From NCBI GenBank assembly GCA_003279015.1, contig QCBV01000005.1:109324-173323 (forward strand): a stretch of 64,000 nt of DNA. Direction: 5' to 3'. The notes beneath the pieces were generated by a model, which had not been told where the DNA came from, did no database searches, and was given only the letters and a program-made list of their open reading frames with translations. The translations under genes and the position numbers were made by a program. This DNA comes from Prochlorococcus sp. AG-347-J19. GTDB lineage: Bacteria; Cyanobacteriota; Cyanobacteriia; PCC-6307; Cyanobiaceae. Below, piece after piece: positions 45,487 through 55,276 of the stretch. Within the stretch, counting starts at the first letter, position 1. Each line of letters begins with the position of its first letter.

Positions 45487-46209
45487 ATGATTGAAAAAAT
45501 CCACAAAGATATTCAAACTAACTTGAGGAAATATAATCAAGAGCTTTTAGATATGAAGCCTCAAGGAATGCTTACATGGGGTTATGAAAAATTTGATAAT
45601 CAATTCGCTATTACAACAAGTTTTGGTATACAGTCATCAGTCCTTTTAGATATGGTCAGCAAATTATCTCTACAAAAAAAAATCAAAATATTTTGGATAG
45701 ATACAGGTTACCTTCCTCACGAAACATACCATTACGCTGAAAAGCTTATTGATAATTTATCCTTAGAAGTTGAAGTTCTGCAAAGTGAATTATCTCCAGC
45801 AAGAATGGAAGCCAAATACGGAAAACTTTGGGAAACAAAAAAAGAGAATGATTTAGATAAGTATCATGAATTGAGAAAGATAAAACCTTTAGAAAATGGT
45901 CTAGAAAAATATGATATTTTCTGCTGGGCAAGCGGTGTTAGATCAAGTCAAACAGAAAATAGAAACAAAATGCAATTCATAGATGTAATTCGTCAAAGAC
46001 TCTCTTTAAGACCTTTATTAAATTGGACAAATAAAGATATTTTTTATTATATGGAAGAAAATAATTTACCTGCCCATCCACTTTTTAACAAAGGTTATTC
46101 TTCTGTAGGAGATTGGCATTCAAGCAGTCCCGATGGGATTGAAACAAAGGGCAGAGATACAAGATTTGGAGGTATTAAACAAGAATGTGGAATACACACT
46201 AATAAATAA
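45487..46209 (+). CDS. cysH: Phosphoadenosine phosphosulfate reductase
   Basis: CysH reduces PAPS to sulfite with thioredoxin in sulfate assimilation. The 240-residue protein has the PP-motif SFGIQSSVLLDM, the IDTGYLPHETY segment and the catalytic ECGIH at the C-terminus. The paired cysteines that ligate the [4Fe-4S] cluster of APS reductases are missing: only one Cys occurs in DIFCWASG. That favours the PAPS type. cysK lies at 10564 in this window. Confidence 0.92.
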   Translation: MIEKIHKDIQTNLRKYNQELLDMKPQGMLTWGYEKFDNQFAITTSFGIQSSVLLDMVSKLSLQKKIKIFWIDTGYLPHETYHYAEKLIDNLSLEVEVLQSELSPARMEAKYGKLWETKKENDLDKYHELRKIKPLENGLEKYDIFCWASGVRSSQTENRNKMQFIDVIRQRLSLRPLLNWTNKDIFYYMEENNLPAHPLFNKGYSSVGDWHSSSPDGIETKGRDTRFGGIKQECGIHTNK

Positions 46210-46224
46210 ATTGATCATAGAACA

Positions 46225-46914
46225 ATGGTCTCAGATATAAATTTTTTATTAGTAGGCAATAGTAGGCTTCATTGGGCAAAATATTCTAAAAATCAATCTA
46301 AGTTCTTCCATACAAAAAAAGAGCACAAAGTTCCCGAAAATATAGATCTTGATCAATTAATTTGGGCTTCTGTAGGAAAACTCCCAAATTTTTTACTGAA
46401 AAAAGAAAATGAAATAAAAACTAAAGATATCCAATTATCAAATCTTCCTGATTATTTTGGAGTTGATAGAGCTCTTGCCTGTATTGCCACTTTAAAAATT
46501 ATTGAAAACCCATTCAAAAAAGATTTGCTAATTGCAGATTTTGGAACAATATTATCAATAACAAAATTGAATTCAAATGGATCTATTATTGGAGGTCAAC
46601 TTCTTCCAGGTTTTCTAACACAATTAAAATCAATAGAACAAAATACAAAAAATCTTAAAGTTCCCAAAAAATATGATATTCCGACTAGAGATTTTTTAAT
46701 TAATACAGAGGAAGCAATCTTAAAGGGAGTAATCAACTCTCTTACTGGCGTGATTAATAGTTTATTTAATCCCGAAACAGATATTTTAATAATCTGTGGA
46801 GGAGACTCTCAATTAATCACAAAATCTCTAAAGACTCAAAAAGAAAATATTATCAATGCTCCTAATTTAGTTATGGAGGGGATGATTATTCACCACCTGT
46901 CCGAAAAAAATTAG
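46225..46914 (+). CDS. coaX: Type III pantothenate kinase
   Basis: CoaX starts CoA synthesis. The 229-residue protein fits the type III fold: VGNSRLHWAKY near the N-terminus, GVDRALACIATLKI, then LIADFGTILSI and GGQLLPGF. In the first motif the usual D-x-G-N-(S/T) reads L-V-G-N-S, so the aspartate is replaced. Its TAG shares TTAG with the convergent bcp gene. A CoA-dependent phosphopantetheinyl transferase gene lies nearby. Confidence 0.85.
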   Translation: MVSDINFLLVGNSRLHWAKYSKNQSKFFHTKKEHKVPENIDLDQLIWASVGKLPNFLLKKENEIKTKDIQLSNLPDYFGVDRALACIATLKIIENPFKKDLLIADFGTILSITKLNSNGSIIGGQLLPGFLTQLKSIEQNTKNLKVPKKYDIPTRDFLINTEEAILKGVINSLTGVINSLFNPETDILIICGGDSQLITKSLKTQKENIINAPNLVMEGMIIHHLSEKN

Positions 46915-47378
46915 CTTAAACCCAAGTCTGCAATTATATGATCAGCCATTATTGCTGCTTTTACCTTTAAGTAAATTTTTTCGATTTTACCATCAGTATC
47001 AATCAAAAAAGTATTTCTCATCATTCCCATATATTCTTTTCCCATGAATTTCTTAAGTCCATAGCTATCATAATCAGAAGAAACTTTGAAAGGTTCAGGG
47101 TCAGTTAAAAGAATAAAAGGTAGATTAAATTTTTCTATAAACTTCTGATGAGAGGATGCATTATCTTTGCTAATTCCAAGCACAACAATATTATTTTTTT
47201 GAAGTAAATCCCAATTCTCTTTAAAATTACATGCTTCTTTAGTACATCCTGGAGTATTATCTTTTGGATAAAAATATAGTATTATTCTTTTACCTTTAAA
47301 ATCACTAAGAGAAACTTCTTTCTCAAAAGAATCTTTTAATTTAAATTCTGGTGCTTTGTCGCCAACCTTTAGAGCCAT
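46911..47378 (-). CDS. bcp: Peroxiredoxin, Bcp/PrxQ type
   Basis: A thiol peroxidase of about 155 residues with the peroxidatic Cys in PKDNTPGCTKEACNFKEN (C-x4-C, PrxQ type) and the conserved FILLTDP and RNTFLIDTDG segments. I chose the ATG at 47378 (MALKVGDKAPEF); an upstream ATG at 47414 gives an untypical leader. Its start codon touches the likely start region of the divergent phosphopantetheinyl transferase gene. Confidence 0.92.
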   Translation of the reverse strand: MALKVGDKAPEFKLKDSFEKEVSLSDFKGKRIILYFYPKDNTPGCTKEACNFKENWDLLQKNNIVVLGISKDNASSHQKFIEKFNLPFILLTDPEPFKVSSDYDSYGLKKFMGKEYMGMMRNTFLIDTDGKIEKIYLKVKAAIMADHIIADLGLS

Positions 47379-48034
47379 TGAAATTATTAAATGAGTATGA
47401 ATATAAAATACCAAAAATTTGGTTTTATGAGATTAAAGGTGTGCAAGATGTCGCAACGGTAGAAGAAATTAAAACTGCAAAAAATCTATCAAGTTCAAGA
47501 TCAAAGATTTTTTTAGAAACAAGAGCTTACTTACGAAAATCACTTTCAACAATTTTTGATTTAGACCCCCTAAAAATTCCAATTAATGCACATCCTGGAA
47601 AACCTCCAAGTTTACCCTCAGGCATGGGAAATATAAGTTTAAGTCATTGTAAAGATGCCATTACTATAGTCTGGCATAAAAGCAAAATAGGGATTGATAT
47701 TGAGAGAACAGATAGAGATTTTAATTATTTAAAATTTGCTGAAAAATATTTTTTTCATACCAATAAATCAATTCACAATAGATACTTGACAAAAAATATG
47801 ATATTAAATCAATGGTGTGCTGTTGAAGCTGCTATAAAATGGGATCATGGAAAATTAGCTCAAGACATTAATAATTGGCAATTTTTTGAAAAGCCAAAAA
47901 AGTTAATTCATAAAAAGAAAAACATACATTTAAATTATTCACAGATTAACTTCCATAATTGGAATATAGCTTTAGCCTACAAAGAAAAAACTTCTTTTAA
48001 TCCTGAGATTATTTGTTGTTCGAAAAATTTTTAG
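47378..48034 (+). CDS. 4'-phosphopantetheinyl transferase (Sfp/HetI type)
   Basis: This enzyme attaches phosphopantetheine from CoA to carrier proteins such as ACP. The motifs GNISLSHCKDAITI, IGIDIERTDRDF and WCAVEAAIKWDHGKL are those of the Sfp class. The N-terminus is uncertain: in-frame GTG at 47351, TTG at 47378 and later codons are possible, with no ATG. I list the TTG, which overlaps the bcp ATG by one base. Its TAG shares TTAG with the convergent rarA. Confidence 0.85.
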   Translation: MKLLNEYEYKIPKIWFYEIKGVQDVATVEEIKTAKNLSSSRSKIFLETRAYLRKSLSTIFDLDPLKIPINAHPGKPPSLPSGMGNISLSHCKDAITIVWHKSKIGIDIERTDRDFNYLKFAEKYFFHTNKSIHNRYLTKNMILNQWCAVEAAIKWDHGKLAQDINNWQFFEKPKKLIHKKKNIHLNYSQINFHNWNIALAYKEKTSFNPEIICCSKNF

Positions 48035-49320
48035 TTTTCTTTTCTATTAAGCAGTTCTTCATATTGAGTTTTTTCCCAGCCATTTTTATTTGGTTCCCAT
48101 ATTTTTAAATCTTTTAAAGATTTGGGAAGATATTCTTGTGCGACCCAATTACCTGGATAATTATGAGGATTGACATAACTATTAGAATTATTTTTTAAAT
48201 GAAGTGGAACATCAAAAGCATTAGTAGATTTAATTGTTTCAATTGCTTTAAAAATACTTTTGGTACTATTACTTTTTGGAGACAAAGCTAAATATAAAGA
48301 AGCCTGCGTTAAAAAATATAATCCTTCTGGAAAACCAACTCTATCAAAAGCATCACAACAGGATTGTACAACTACTATGGCATTAGGTTCAGCTATTCCA
48401 ATATCTTCACTTGCAGATATCAGTAATCTTCTAAAAATAAAATTAGGATCTTCACCAGCCTCCAGCATATTCGCAAGCCAAAATAAAGTCGCATCTGGAT
48501 CAGAACCTCTTATGGACTTGATAAAAGCACTTATTACATCGTAATGATTTTGACCATTTTTATCATAAACAATATTTTTCTTTTGAATTGCATCCTCTGC
48601 TATTGAGAGATTAATGTTGATTTCTTTAGCATCATTTTCAGCAGTTGTTTCTATGGCCATCTCTAGCGCATTGATTAATGTTCTTGCATCTCCGCCAGAA
48701 AATTTAATTAAATGACTTATAGCATCTTGAGTTAAATGGACCTTTTTTGAATCTTTTTTTTTAGAATAGTGAGTGATAACTTTTTGTATTATTTTCTGCA
48801 AATCATTTTCTGCCAAAGGAAGTAATGTAAAAATACGAGACCTGCTAACAAGCGCTTTATTAACAGCAAAGAAAGGGTTTTCAGTTGTAGCCCCAATAAA
48901 AGTTATAGTTCCATTCTCTATTGAAGGTAATAAAGCATCTTGCTGAACTGCTGTAAATCTATGAACCTCATCGATAAATAAAATTGTTTTTCTTTTTGAA
49001 TTTATTAATCGATCTTTTGCATTAGCGATTTCATTTCTTAATTCTTTGACACTTGATAATACTGCATTTAACTTAATTAATTTTGAACGCGTATTAAAGG
49101 AAATAATTTCAATTAGAGTAGTTTTGCCAACACCAGGAGGGCCAGAAAAAATAAAATTACTAATTTTATCGTTTAATATTGCACTTCTTAAAATCGAATT
49201 CTCATTCAAGATTGGTTGTTGACCAAAAAAATCTTCCAAATTCTTTGGTCTTAATTTATCTGCCAAAGGTGCATTATTTTCTATATGAGAGTAATTAGTA
49301 AATAGATTTTCTGAATGCAT
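48031..49320 (-). CDS. rarA: Replication-associated recombination protein A (RarA/MgsA)
   Basis: RarA is a clamp-loader-like AAA+ ATPase acting at stalled forks. The 429-residue protein has PLADKLRPKNLEDFFGQQ, Walker A SGPPGVGKTT, Walker B IDEVHRF, sensor 1 GATTENPFF and the MgsA C-terminal domain with SIRGSDPDATLFWLA and PHNYPGNWVAQEYLP. The length is normal. It is convergent with the phosphopantetheinyl transferase gene and lies downstream of pgm. Confidence 0.92.
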   Translation of the reverse strand: MHSENLFTNYSHIENNAPLADKLRPKNLEDFFGQQPILNENSILRSAILNDKISNFIFSGPPGVGKTTLIEIISFNTRSKLIKLNAVLSSVKELRNEIANAKDRLINSKRKTILFIDEVHRFTAVQQDALLPSIENGTITFIGATTENPFFAVNKALVSRSRIFTLLPLAENDLQKIIQKVITHYSKKKDSKKVHLTQDAISHLIKFSGGDARTLINALEMAIETTAENDAKEININLSIAEDAIQKKNIVYDKNGQNHYDVISAFIKSIRGSDPDATLFWLANMLEAGEDPNFIFRRLLISASEDIGIAEPNAIVVVQSCCDAFDRVGFPEGLYFLTQASLYLALSPKSNSTKSIFKAIETIKSTNAFDVPLHLKNNSNSYVNPHNYPGNWVAQEYLPKSLKDLKIWEPNKNGWEKTQYEELLNRKEN

Positions 49321-49353
49321 ATAAATAAAATCGAAAAATCATTACTTTAAATT

Positions 49354-50991
49354 CTATGTAATTACTGTAGGAGTTTCCATTTTAGTAAGTTTTGAAATGT
49401 TTAATAAAGCATCTAAATCCTTTATTAAAGGTTTCAAAGCGATCTGAGGATTTAACGAAAGATTCTGTTGAGGATTGAAAAATTTCTCAAAGTAAAGTCT
49501 TAATGTTGCACCCTTAGTTCCAGTTCCAGAAAGGCGCACAATTACTCGAGAATTATCATCAAGGATCAATCTTAAACCTTGATTTTCACTTATGGAATTA
49601 TCAACGGGATCTAAATATGCAAAGTTATCTGCAACTTTAACAAAATGGCCAGCAAAACTATTTCCTTTTAAATTTTCGAGCATAGAAATTAGATTACCAA
49701 AGATTTGATTAGCAATATTTGAGGGGATTGCCTCATAATCATGTCTTGAATAATAATTCCTACCAAATTGTTTCCAATGATTCTGCATCAAATCACTTAC
49801 CGAACACTTTTTTTCAGCTAAAACTTGTAGCCAATACAAAACTGCCCATAGTCCATCTTTCTCTCTCACATGATTACTACCTGTTCCGAAACTTTCTTCT
49901 CCACATAAAGTAATTAAATTAGAGTCTAAAAGGTTTCCAAAAAACTTCCACCCAGTAGGTGTCTCGAAACAAGGTATATTTAATGCTCTAGCAACATTAT
50001 CAACCGCTGAGCTGGTTGGCATGGATCGTGCCACACCTGAAATACCATCTTTATAACCAGGGACACATTTTGTGTTAGCAGTGATCACTGCAAGGCTATC
50101 ACTAGGATTTACAAAACATCCACTTCCTAAAATCATATTCCTATCTCCATCTCCATCACATGCAGCACCAAAACTATAAGCTTTCTTATTTAATAACAAA
50201 TCAGCCAAGTGAGATGCATAAGTAAGATTAGGATCAGGATGTAAACCTCCAAAATCTTTTAAAGGGTTACCATTCATGACGCAATCATTTGCGAGACCCA
50301 TTTTTTCAACAAAAATATTTTTTGCATATGGGCCTGTAACCGCATTCATTGCATCAAAGATTAACGAGAAGTCTTTTTTTAAAAAATCACTAATTTGATC
50401 AAAATCAAAAATTTTCTCCATCAAATTAGAATAATCTTTTAATCCATCAATAATTTCTAAAGTAGTTTCACCGTAAGAATAAGTTCCATATTCACTAAAA
50501 TCAGGTAATTGAACTTTAAAAATCTTATAACTAGTTAGTAATTGTGAAGCCTTGAAAATCTTGTTAGTAATTATCTCAGGAGCTGGGCCACCATTAGAGA
50601 TATTCAATTTCACTCCAAAGTCGCCATCAATCCCACCAGGATTATGGCTCGCAGAAAGAATAATTCCACCAATAGCGTTTTCTTTTCGAATTAAATGTGA
50701 AGTCGCAGGAGTAGATAATAAACCGTATTTTGGAACAATAACCTTTTGAACTTTATGAGCAATGCATATTTGGACAATTTTTCCTATTGCTTCAATATTG
50801 CCATATCTGCCATCACCACCAACTACTAATGTTGATCTTTTTAAATCTTCCAATGATTGTAAGATAGCTTCAATAAAAATTTCTAAATAATGTTCCTCCT
50901 GAAACTTTAAAGTACTTTTTCTTAAACCAGAAGTGCCTGGTTTTTGATCTAAAAAAGGAGAATTGATATTAATTACATTAACTTGAGTCAT
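49354..50991 (-). CDS. pgm: Phosphoglucomutase
   Basis: Interconverts glucose 1-phosphate and glucose 6-phosphate for glycogen and sugar-nucleotide metabolism. The 545-residue protein starts INSPFLDQKPGTSGLRKST, has the phosphoserine loop LSASHNPGG, the metal loop DGDGDRNM, and the sugar-binding GEESFGTGSNH. The C-terminal phosphate-binding RLSGTGTKGATLR is present. This is the PGM1/PgmA long type. It lies upstream of rarA on the same strand. Confidence 0.94.
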   Translation of the reverse strand: MTQVNVININSPFLDQKPGTSGLRKSTLKFQEEHYLEIFIEAILQSLEDLKRSTLVVGGDGRYGNIEAIGKIVQICIAHKVQKVIVPKYGLLSTPATSHLIRKENAIGGIILSASHNPGGIDGDFGVKLNISNGGPAPEIITNKIFKASQLLTSYKIFKVQLPDFSEYGTYSYGETTLEIIDGLKDYSNLMEKIFDFDQISDFLKKDFSLIFDAMNAVTGPYAKNIFVEKMGLANDCVMNGNPLKDFGGLHPDPNLTYASHLADLLLNKKAYSFGAACDGDGDRNMILGSGCFVNPSDSLAVITANTKCVPGYKDGISGVARSMPTSSAVDNVARALNIPCFETPTGWKFFGNLLDSNLITLCGEESFGTGSNHVREKDGLWAVLYWLQVLAEKKCSVSDLMQNHWKQFGRNYYSRHDYEAIPSNIANQIFGNLISMLENLKGNSFAGHFVKVADNFAYLDPVDNSISENQGLRLILDDNSRVIVRLSGTGTKGATLRLYFEKFFNPQQNLSLNPQIALKPLIKDLDALLNISKLTKMETPTVIT

Positions 50992-51023
50992 ATTTTTAAA
51001 AAACTTCCAAAAATCTAACTAAA

Positions 51024-51194
51024 TTAATGAGGCATTTCGGATGTTCTTAACATAGCGATAAACCATAATGAAGAAATTAATAGTGCACTAAGGATTCCAT
51101 AGTTAACCCCAAATTTAGAAATTGTAATTGGAACTATTAGTGGAAAAGTTAATGCCCCAAACAATGGAGTAAAAGCTACAATTTTTTTCAGCAT
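51024..51194 (-). CDS. 56-residue two-span membrane protein
   Basis: ATG at 51194 to TAA at 51024 encodes 56 residues with two hydrophobic segments (about 4-24 and 30-49, the second ending ISSLWFIAML) and the tail RTSEMPH. It lies 12 bp downstream of the DUF4912 gene and 32 bp upstream of pgm on the same strand, so it fits the local operon. The family is not recognised. Confidence 0.6.
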   Translation of the reverse strand: MLKKIVAFTPLFGALTFPLIVPITISKFGVNYGILSALLISSLWFIAMLRTSEMPH

Positions 51195-51206
51195 TAATTC
51201 AATTTA

Positions 51207-52289
51207 TTAAAACCATTCAGTCTCAGCATTATCTTTTTCATTAGTATCGTCAAGTGGTGTAGTTCTTTCAAATTTCATTGATATACTTTTTTCTTGCTCA
51301 CCAGATACATCAACAGCTTTAATATCATATTTTTGAGTCCCATCTCTAAATGGGACTTGAATTCTAAACGTACCATCTGCAGCAAGGGGTACATCTTCTC
51401 CACCTATTGTCAGTTTTGCAGAAGGCTCTGTAGCTCCATAAACAATTAATTCAGCATCAGCAACAAGCCAAAAAGATCTATTTTTAACAATTCCGCTTCC
51501 AGAATCATTTAAACCTGATGACCATTTACCAGCACCTGAGTCTGTAAGATTATCATTAAGGTTTGTTGAATTTACATTTTCCATAAATTCTTCAGAACCA
51601 ACTTTTCTTCTAAGAGGAATGTTAGTTGCTGCTTGATATAACCTTTCATGCATACCATTTTGTTCTGAAACAAAAGGATTTGAAATATCTGGGATTGACT
51701 CAGAAGTAGAATCTAAATTAAAAGGTACAAATTTATCAAGAATTTGCTCAGAAGGATGAGAGCCAGGAACGTGGCTTATCGAAGAAAATGCCAATGACAT
51801 CCAGTTAAAACCATATTTATAACCTAATTCAACTTTGTAATCTCTATCTGCAAGTGGAATTGGCAAGTACCACTCAGTACTATAACTATCAACTGCTATC
51901 TCCCTTAATGTTCCTTGATTCAAGTTGCTTCCTTCAGAACCAGATGCATCAAATAGTCGTAAACATAATTTATTAGCTCCCAAAGATTGTGCTTTTTCTC
52001 GATCTGAATCAGAAATTTGCCAAAAAACATATGCCCAATCTGGATCACGGGGTAGAAATACTACATTTGTTTTAATTTCTTCACTACTGCTAAAAACATT
52101 GGAATCAAAAGTTTCTTCAGATTTTGTCTGGGTTGAAGTATATGTTCTTTTAGTAGATTTTTCTTGATATTTAAGTATTAAATCAACTAAAACAGCTTTT
52201 GTTTTACGACTGTATAGCGGAACTGATAATTTACTTGCTTCTTGACGTAATTGTCTGAGGGTTAGTGAGAGTAATTGATCTTTATTCAT
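51207..52289 (-). CDS. DUF4912 protein with N-terminal Rho-N/SAP-like module
   Basis: A protein of about 360 residues. The first ~45 residues (LLSLTLRQLRQEASKLSVPLYSRKTKAVLVDLI) resemble a Rho-N/SAP-like nucleic-acid module. The middle is the DUF4912 domain (FLPRDPDWAYVFWQISDSDR, then LCLRLFDASG, YSTEWYLPIPLADRDYKVELGY). The C-terminal part has beta-rich LTIGGEDVPLAADGTFRIQVPFRDG. I chose the ATG at 52289; an ATG at 52304 adds five residues. Function is unknown. Confidence 0.83.
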   Translation of the reverse strand: MNKDQLLSLTLRQLRQEASKLSVPLYSRKTKAVLVDLILKYQEKSTKRTYTSTQTKSEETFDSNVFSSSEEIKTNVVFLPRDPDWAYVFWQISDSDREKAQSLGANKLCLRLFDASGSEGSNLNQGTLREIAVDSYSTEWYLPIPLADRDYKVELGYKYGFNWMSLAFSSISHVPGSHPSEQILDKFVPFNLDSTSESIPDISNPFVSEQNGMHERLYQAATNIPLRRKVGSEEFMENVNSTNLNDNLTDSGAGKWSSGLNDSGSGIVKNRSFWLVADAELIVYGATEPSAKLTIGGEDVPLAADGTFRIQVPFRDGTQKYDIKAVDVSGEQEKSISMKFERTTPLDDTNEKDNAETEWF

Positions 52290-52573
52290 GATCCCATCAG
52301 CCACTTTAAATTCTCCGTTTTTGTTTGGGATCAGTATGTTCTTTTTTTTAGGAAATTGTGTGTCTTTTTTGCCTGTCGTCAGGATCCTCTGACTACTAAA
52401 AAATTCTCGAAATTGATATTTATCTTCAAAACAGTTGGTATCAAAGTAATTAATTAATTTTCGGATCTTTTATAAATGTAAATTAATTTTCTTTTTTTTT
52501 AAATTTTATTACCTGAATTTGTTAAAGACTCAACAAAAATATATTTTTTCTTCGGGATCAATTAGAAGGGACT
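52290..52573. other. 284-bp gap upstream of the DUF4912 gene
   Basis: No gene is supported. It should hold the promoter of the DUF4912 gene. A small dyad, GTCAG-N6-CTGAC at about 52378-52393, is the only relatively GC-rich structure and might be a terminator-like or operator element. The rest is AT-rich. Confidence 0.4.
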
Positions 52574-52927
52574 TCAGCGTTTTTCAACTAGAAGAACTAA
52601 ATCATCTATCTCTAAATCCTCAATATTCTTACCAATTCTTTTTGAAAAAGTACTTAATTTTTCCGAGGTGGATTCTAATTGCTCATAAAAAAGATCACTA
52701 AATTTTTTATCATCAAATTTTTTGGATTGGTTATCACACCATTCTCTCAGTGGATTTTTATTTTGATATTCAAAACTACTCTCTACATTGATAATTTTTA
52801 AAATCTGGAGGCAATGAGCGAGTATTCTTAAATGATGTTTCTTCATAATAGGAAGATCAAGATTATCAATTTCTTGAATAATTTCTACGTTTAAAGCGTT
52901 AGACAAGGGATCAAGATGATTAGACAT
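52574..52927 (-). CDS. Small soluble protein, divergent neighbour of sufB
   Basis: The 117-residue protein is helical and charged: LNVEIIQEIDNLDLPIMKKHHLRILAHCLQIL and DLFYEQLESTSEKLSTFSKRIGKNIEDLEIDDLVLLVE. It lacks a helix-turn-helix and Fe-S cysteines, so it is not SufR, the repressor often found divergent from sufB in cyanobacteria. Family unknown. It ends in a hydrophobic-charged LVLLVEKR. Confidence 0.7.
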   Translation of the reverse strand: MSNHLDPLSNALNVEIIQEIDNLDLPIMKKHHLRILAHCLQILKIINVESSFEYQNKNPLREWCDNQSKKFDDKKFSDLFYEQLESTSEKLSTFSKRIGKNIEDLEIDDLVLLVEKR

Positions 52928-53022
52928 TAATTTTTAGTTTTAATAAAGGGAAAAAACTCAATATTGGGGGTATCTTTCGTTAGAGTATATAAAGCTAATT
53001 GTAATAAGTTATTTTTAATAAC
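52928..53022. promoter_or_regulatory. Divergent region upstream of sufB
   Basis: An 8-bp palindrome CAATATTG lies at 52959-52966, and a TATATAAA stretch near 52987-52994 is a -10 candidate for sufBCDS. I do not see the CAAC-N6-GTTG box expected for SufR. Confidence 0.35.
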
Positions 53023-54465
53023 ATGGTCAACGAAAATTTAGTTAAAGATGTAGTAAAAGAACCTTACAAGTATGGTTTCGTTACTGATATTGAAACTGAA
53101 AAAATAGAAAAGGGATTAAATGAAGATATCATAAAATTAATTTCACAGAAAAAAGAAGAGCCAAAATTTCTTCTTGATTTTAGATTAAAAGCCTTTAAAA
53201 AATGGCAAAAAATGAAAGAGCCTAATTGGGCAGCATTGGGATATAAAAAAATTGATTATCAAGATATCATTTATTACTCTGCTCCTAAGCAAAAAGAGAA
53301 AATTTCTAGCTTAGATGAAGTTGATCCCAAACTTCTTGAGACTTTTGACAAATTAGGAATACCCCTTACGGAGCAAAAAAAACTCACAAATGTAGCAGTA
53401 GATGCTGTCTTTGATAGTGTTTCTATAGCCACAACTTTTAGAGAAGAACTTGCTAAACATGGAGTTATATTTTGCTCAATTAGTGAAGCAGTAAAAAATC
53501 ATGCTGATTTGATTGAAAAATATTTAGGTACAGTAGTTCCAGCTAGTGATAATTATTTTGCAGCACTAAATTCTGCAGTTTTTAGTGATGGTTCTTTTGT
53601 TTATATCCCAAAAGGTGTTACCTGCCCTATGGATCTATCTTCCTACTTCAGAATTAATAGTGGAGATTCAGGACAATTCGAAAGAACACTAATCATTGCT
53701 GAAGAATCAAGTTCTGTAAGTTATCTAGAAGGTTGTACAGCTCCAATGTTTGATACAAATACCCTACATGCAGCAGTTGTAGAGCTAATAGCATTAGACG
53801 ACGCCTCAATAAAATATTCAACAGTGCAAAATTGGTATGCTGGTGATGAAGAAGGTATTGGAGGAATTTTTAATTTTGTCACTAAGAGAGGAAAATGTTT
53901 AGGTAAGAGAAGTAAAATTAGCTGGTCTCAAGTTGAAACAGGGTCTGCAATTACATGGAAATATCCTAGCTGTCTTCTTTTAGGGGAAGAATCTATAGGA
54001 GAATTTTATTCAGTGGCTCTCACCAATAATCTTCAGCAAGCAGATACCGGCACAAAAATGATCCATATTGGTCCTAAGACCAAATCAACTATTGTTAGCA
54101 AAGGTATTAGTGCAGGTAACTCAAAAAATAGCTACAGAGGACTTGTCAAAATGGGAACAAAAGCTACAGGATCAAGAAATTACAGTCAATGTGATTCAAT
54201 GTTAATAGGGGATCAAGCTTCTGCAAATACATTCCCATACATCAAATCTCAACAACCCAATTCTGAAATTGAGCATGAAGCAAGCACATGTAGAATCTCA
54301 GAAGATCAACTTTTTTATCTCCAAAGCAGAGGTATAGAATTTGAGGAGGCAGTATCTATGATGGTCAGCGGATTTTGCAGAGATGTATTTAATCAGTTAC
54401 CTATGGAATTTGCTGCTGAAGCAGATAAGTTACTGGCACTTAAACTAGAGGGATCAGTAGGTTAA
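53023..54465 (+). CDS. sufB: SufB, Fe-S cluster assembly scaffold
   Basis: SufB is the scaffold subunit of SufBCD, the main Fe-S assembly machine in cyanobacteria. The 480-residue protein has the typical N-terminus ([12 protein letters not shown]), the beta-helix core with [28 protein letters not shown], and the conserved [32 protein letters not shown]. It leads the operon sufBCDS, with 21 bp to sufC. Confidence 0.96.
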   Translation: MVNENLVKDVVKEPYKYGFVTDIETEKIEKGLNEDIIKLISQKKEEPKFLLDFRLKAFKKWQKMKEPNWAALGYKKIDYQDIIYYSAPKQKEKISSLDEVDPKLLETFDKLGIPLTEQKKLTNVAVDAVFDSVSIATTFREELAKHGVIFCSISEAVKNHADLIEKYLGTVVPASDNYFAALNSAVFSDGSFVYIPKGVTCPMDLSSYFRINSGDSGQFERTLIIAEESSSVSYLEGCTAPMFDTNTLHAAVVELIALDDASIKYSTVQNWYAGDEEGIGGIFNFVTKRGKCLGKRSKISWSQVETGSAITWKYPSCLLLGEESIGEFYSVALTNNLQQADTGTKMIHIGPKTKSTIVSKGISAGNSKNSYRGLVKMGTKATGSRNYSQCDSMLIGDQASANTFPYIKSQQPNSEIEHEASTCRISEDQLFYLQSRGIEFEEAVSMMVSGFCRDVFNQLPMEFAAEADKLLALKLEGSVG

Positions 54466-54486
54466 TTTATCAATTTCTAAACTTAA

Positions 54487-55272
54487 ATGCAAAGTAAAAT
54501 GAAAGAATCAGATCCAATTTTAGAAATTGAAAATCTCTCTGCATCAACTGATAATCTTCCAATTTTAAAAGGGGTTTCACTTACTGTCTATCCTGGAGAA
54601 ATCCATGCCATTATGGGAAGAAATGGATGTGGCAAAAGTACTCTTTCAAAAATCATTGCAGGACATCCCTCGTATAATATTACAAATGGAGACATAAAAT
54701 TTTTAGGTGAAAACATCAATTCTCTAGAACCTGAAGAGAGATCTCAATCAGGAATTTTTCTTGGTTTTCAATATCCAATTGAGATTCCAGGTGTGAGTAA
54801 TCTTGAGTTTCTTAGAGTTTCAACTAATGCTAGAAGGAAATTCCTCAACAAAGAAGAATTAGATACTTTTGATTTTGAAGAATTAGTTAAAGAAAAGTTA
54901 GAAATTGTGAAAATGGATCACGCATTCCTATCAAGGAGTGTAAATCAAGGCTTTTCCGGAGGTGAAAAAAAAAGAAATGAGATTCTGCAAATGGCTTTAC
55001 TTGAGCCCAAGGTAGCAATATTAGATGAGACCGATTCTGGTCTCGATATCGATGCTCTAAGAATAGTGGCATCAGGAATTAAAAAAATATCTAATGCACA
55101 AACTGGAATTATACTTATTACCCACTATCAAAGATTATTAGATGAAATTAAACCAAATTATGTCCATGTTATGTCAGACGGACAAATCATAAAAACTGGT
55201 GAGAGCGATCTTGCTCTAGAGCTTGAGGAAAAAGGTTATGAATGGACTGATAACTTTATAAAAGAAACCTAA
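54487..55272 (+). CDS. sufC: SufC, ABC-type ATPase of Fe-S assembly
   Basis: The 261-residue ATPase has Walker [11 protein letters not shown]-loop [10 protein letters not shown] (SufC type), signature FSGGEKKR, Walker [13 protein letters not shown] and the switch His in LITHYQR. These match SufC, which is soluble and drives SufB-SufD opening. An in-frame ATG six codons on (MKESD) is an alternative start. sufD follows after 4 bp. Confidence 0.96.
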   Translation: MQSKMKESDPILEIENLSASTDNLPILKGVSLTVYPGEIHAIMGRNGCGKSTLSKIIAGHPSYNITNGDIKFLGENINSLEPEERSQSGIFLGFQYPIEIPGVSNLEFLRVSTNARRKFLNKEELDTFDFEELVKEKLEIVKMDHAFLSRSVNQGFSGGEKKRNEILQMALLEPKVAILDETDSGLDIDALRIVASGIKKISNAQTGIILITHYQRLLDEIKPNYVHVMSDGQIIKTGESDLALELEEKGYEWTDNFIKET

Positions 55273-55276
55273 ACAA

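Noticed and set aside
45487..46209. CysH considered as an APS reductase
   Set aside because: The paired cysteines that bind the [4Fe-4S] cluster are missing, so PAPS reductase fits better.
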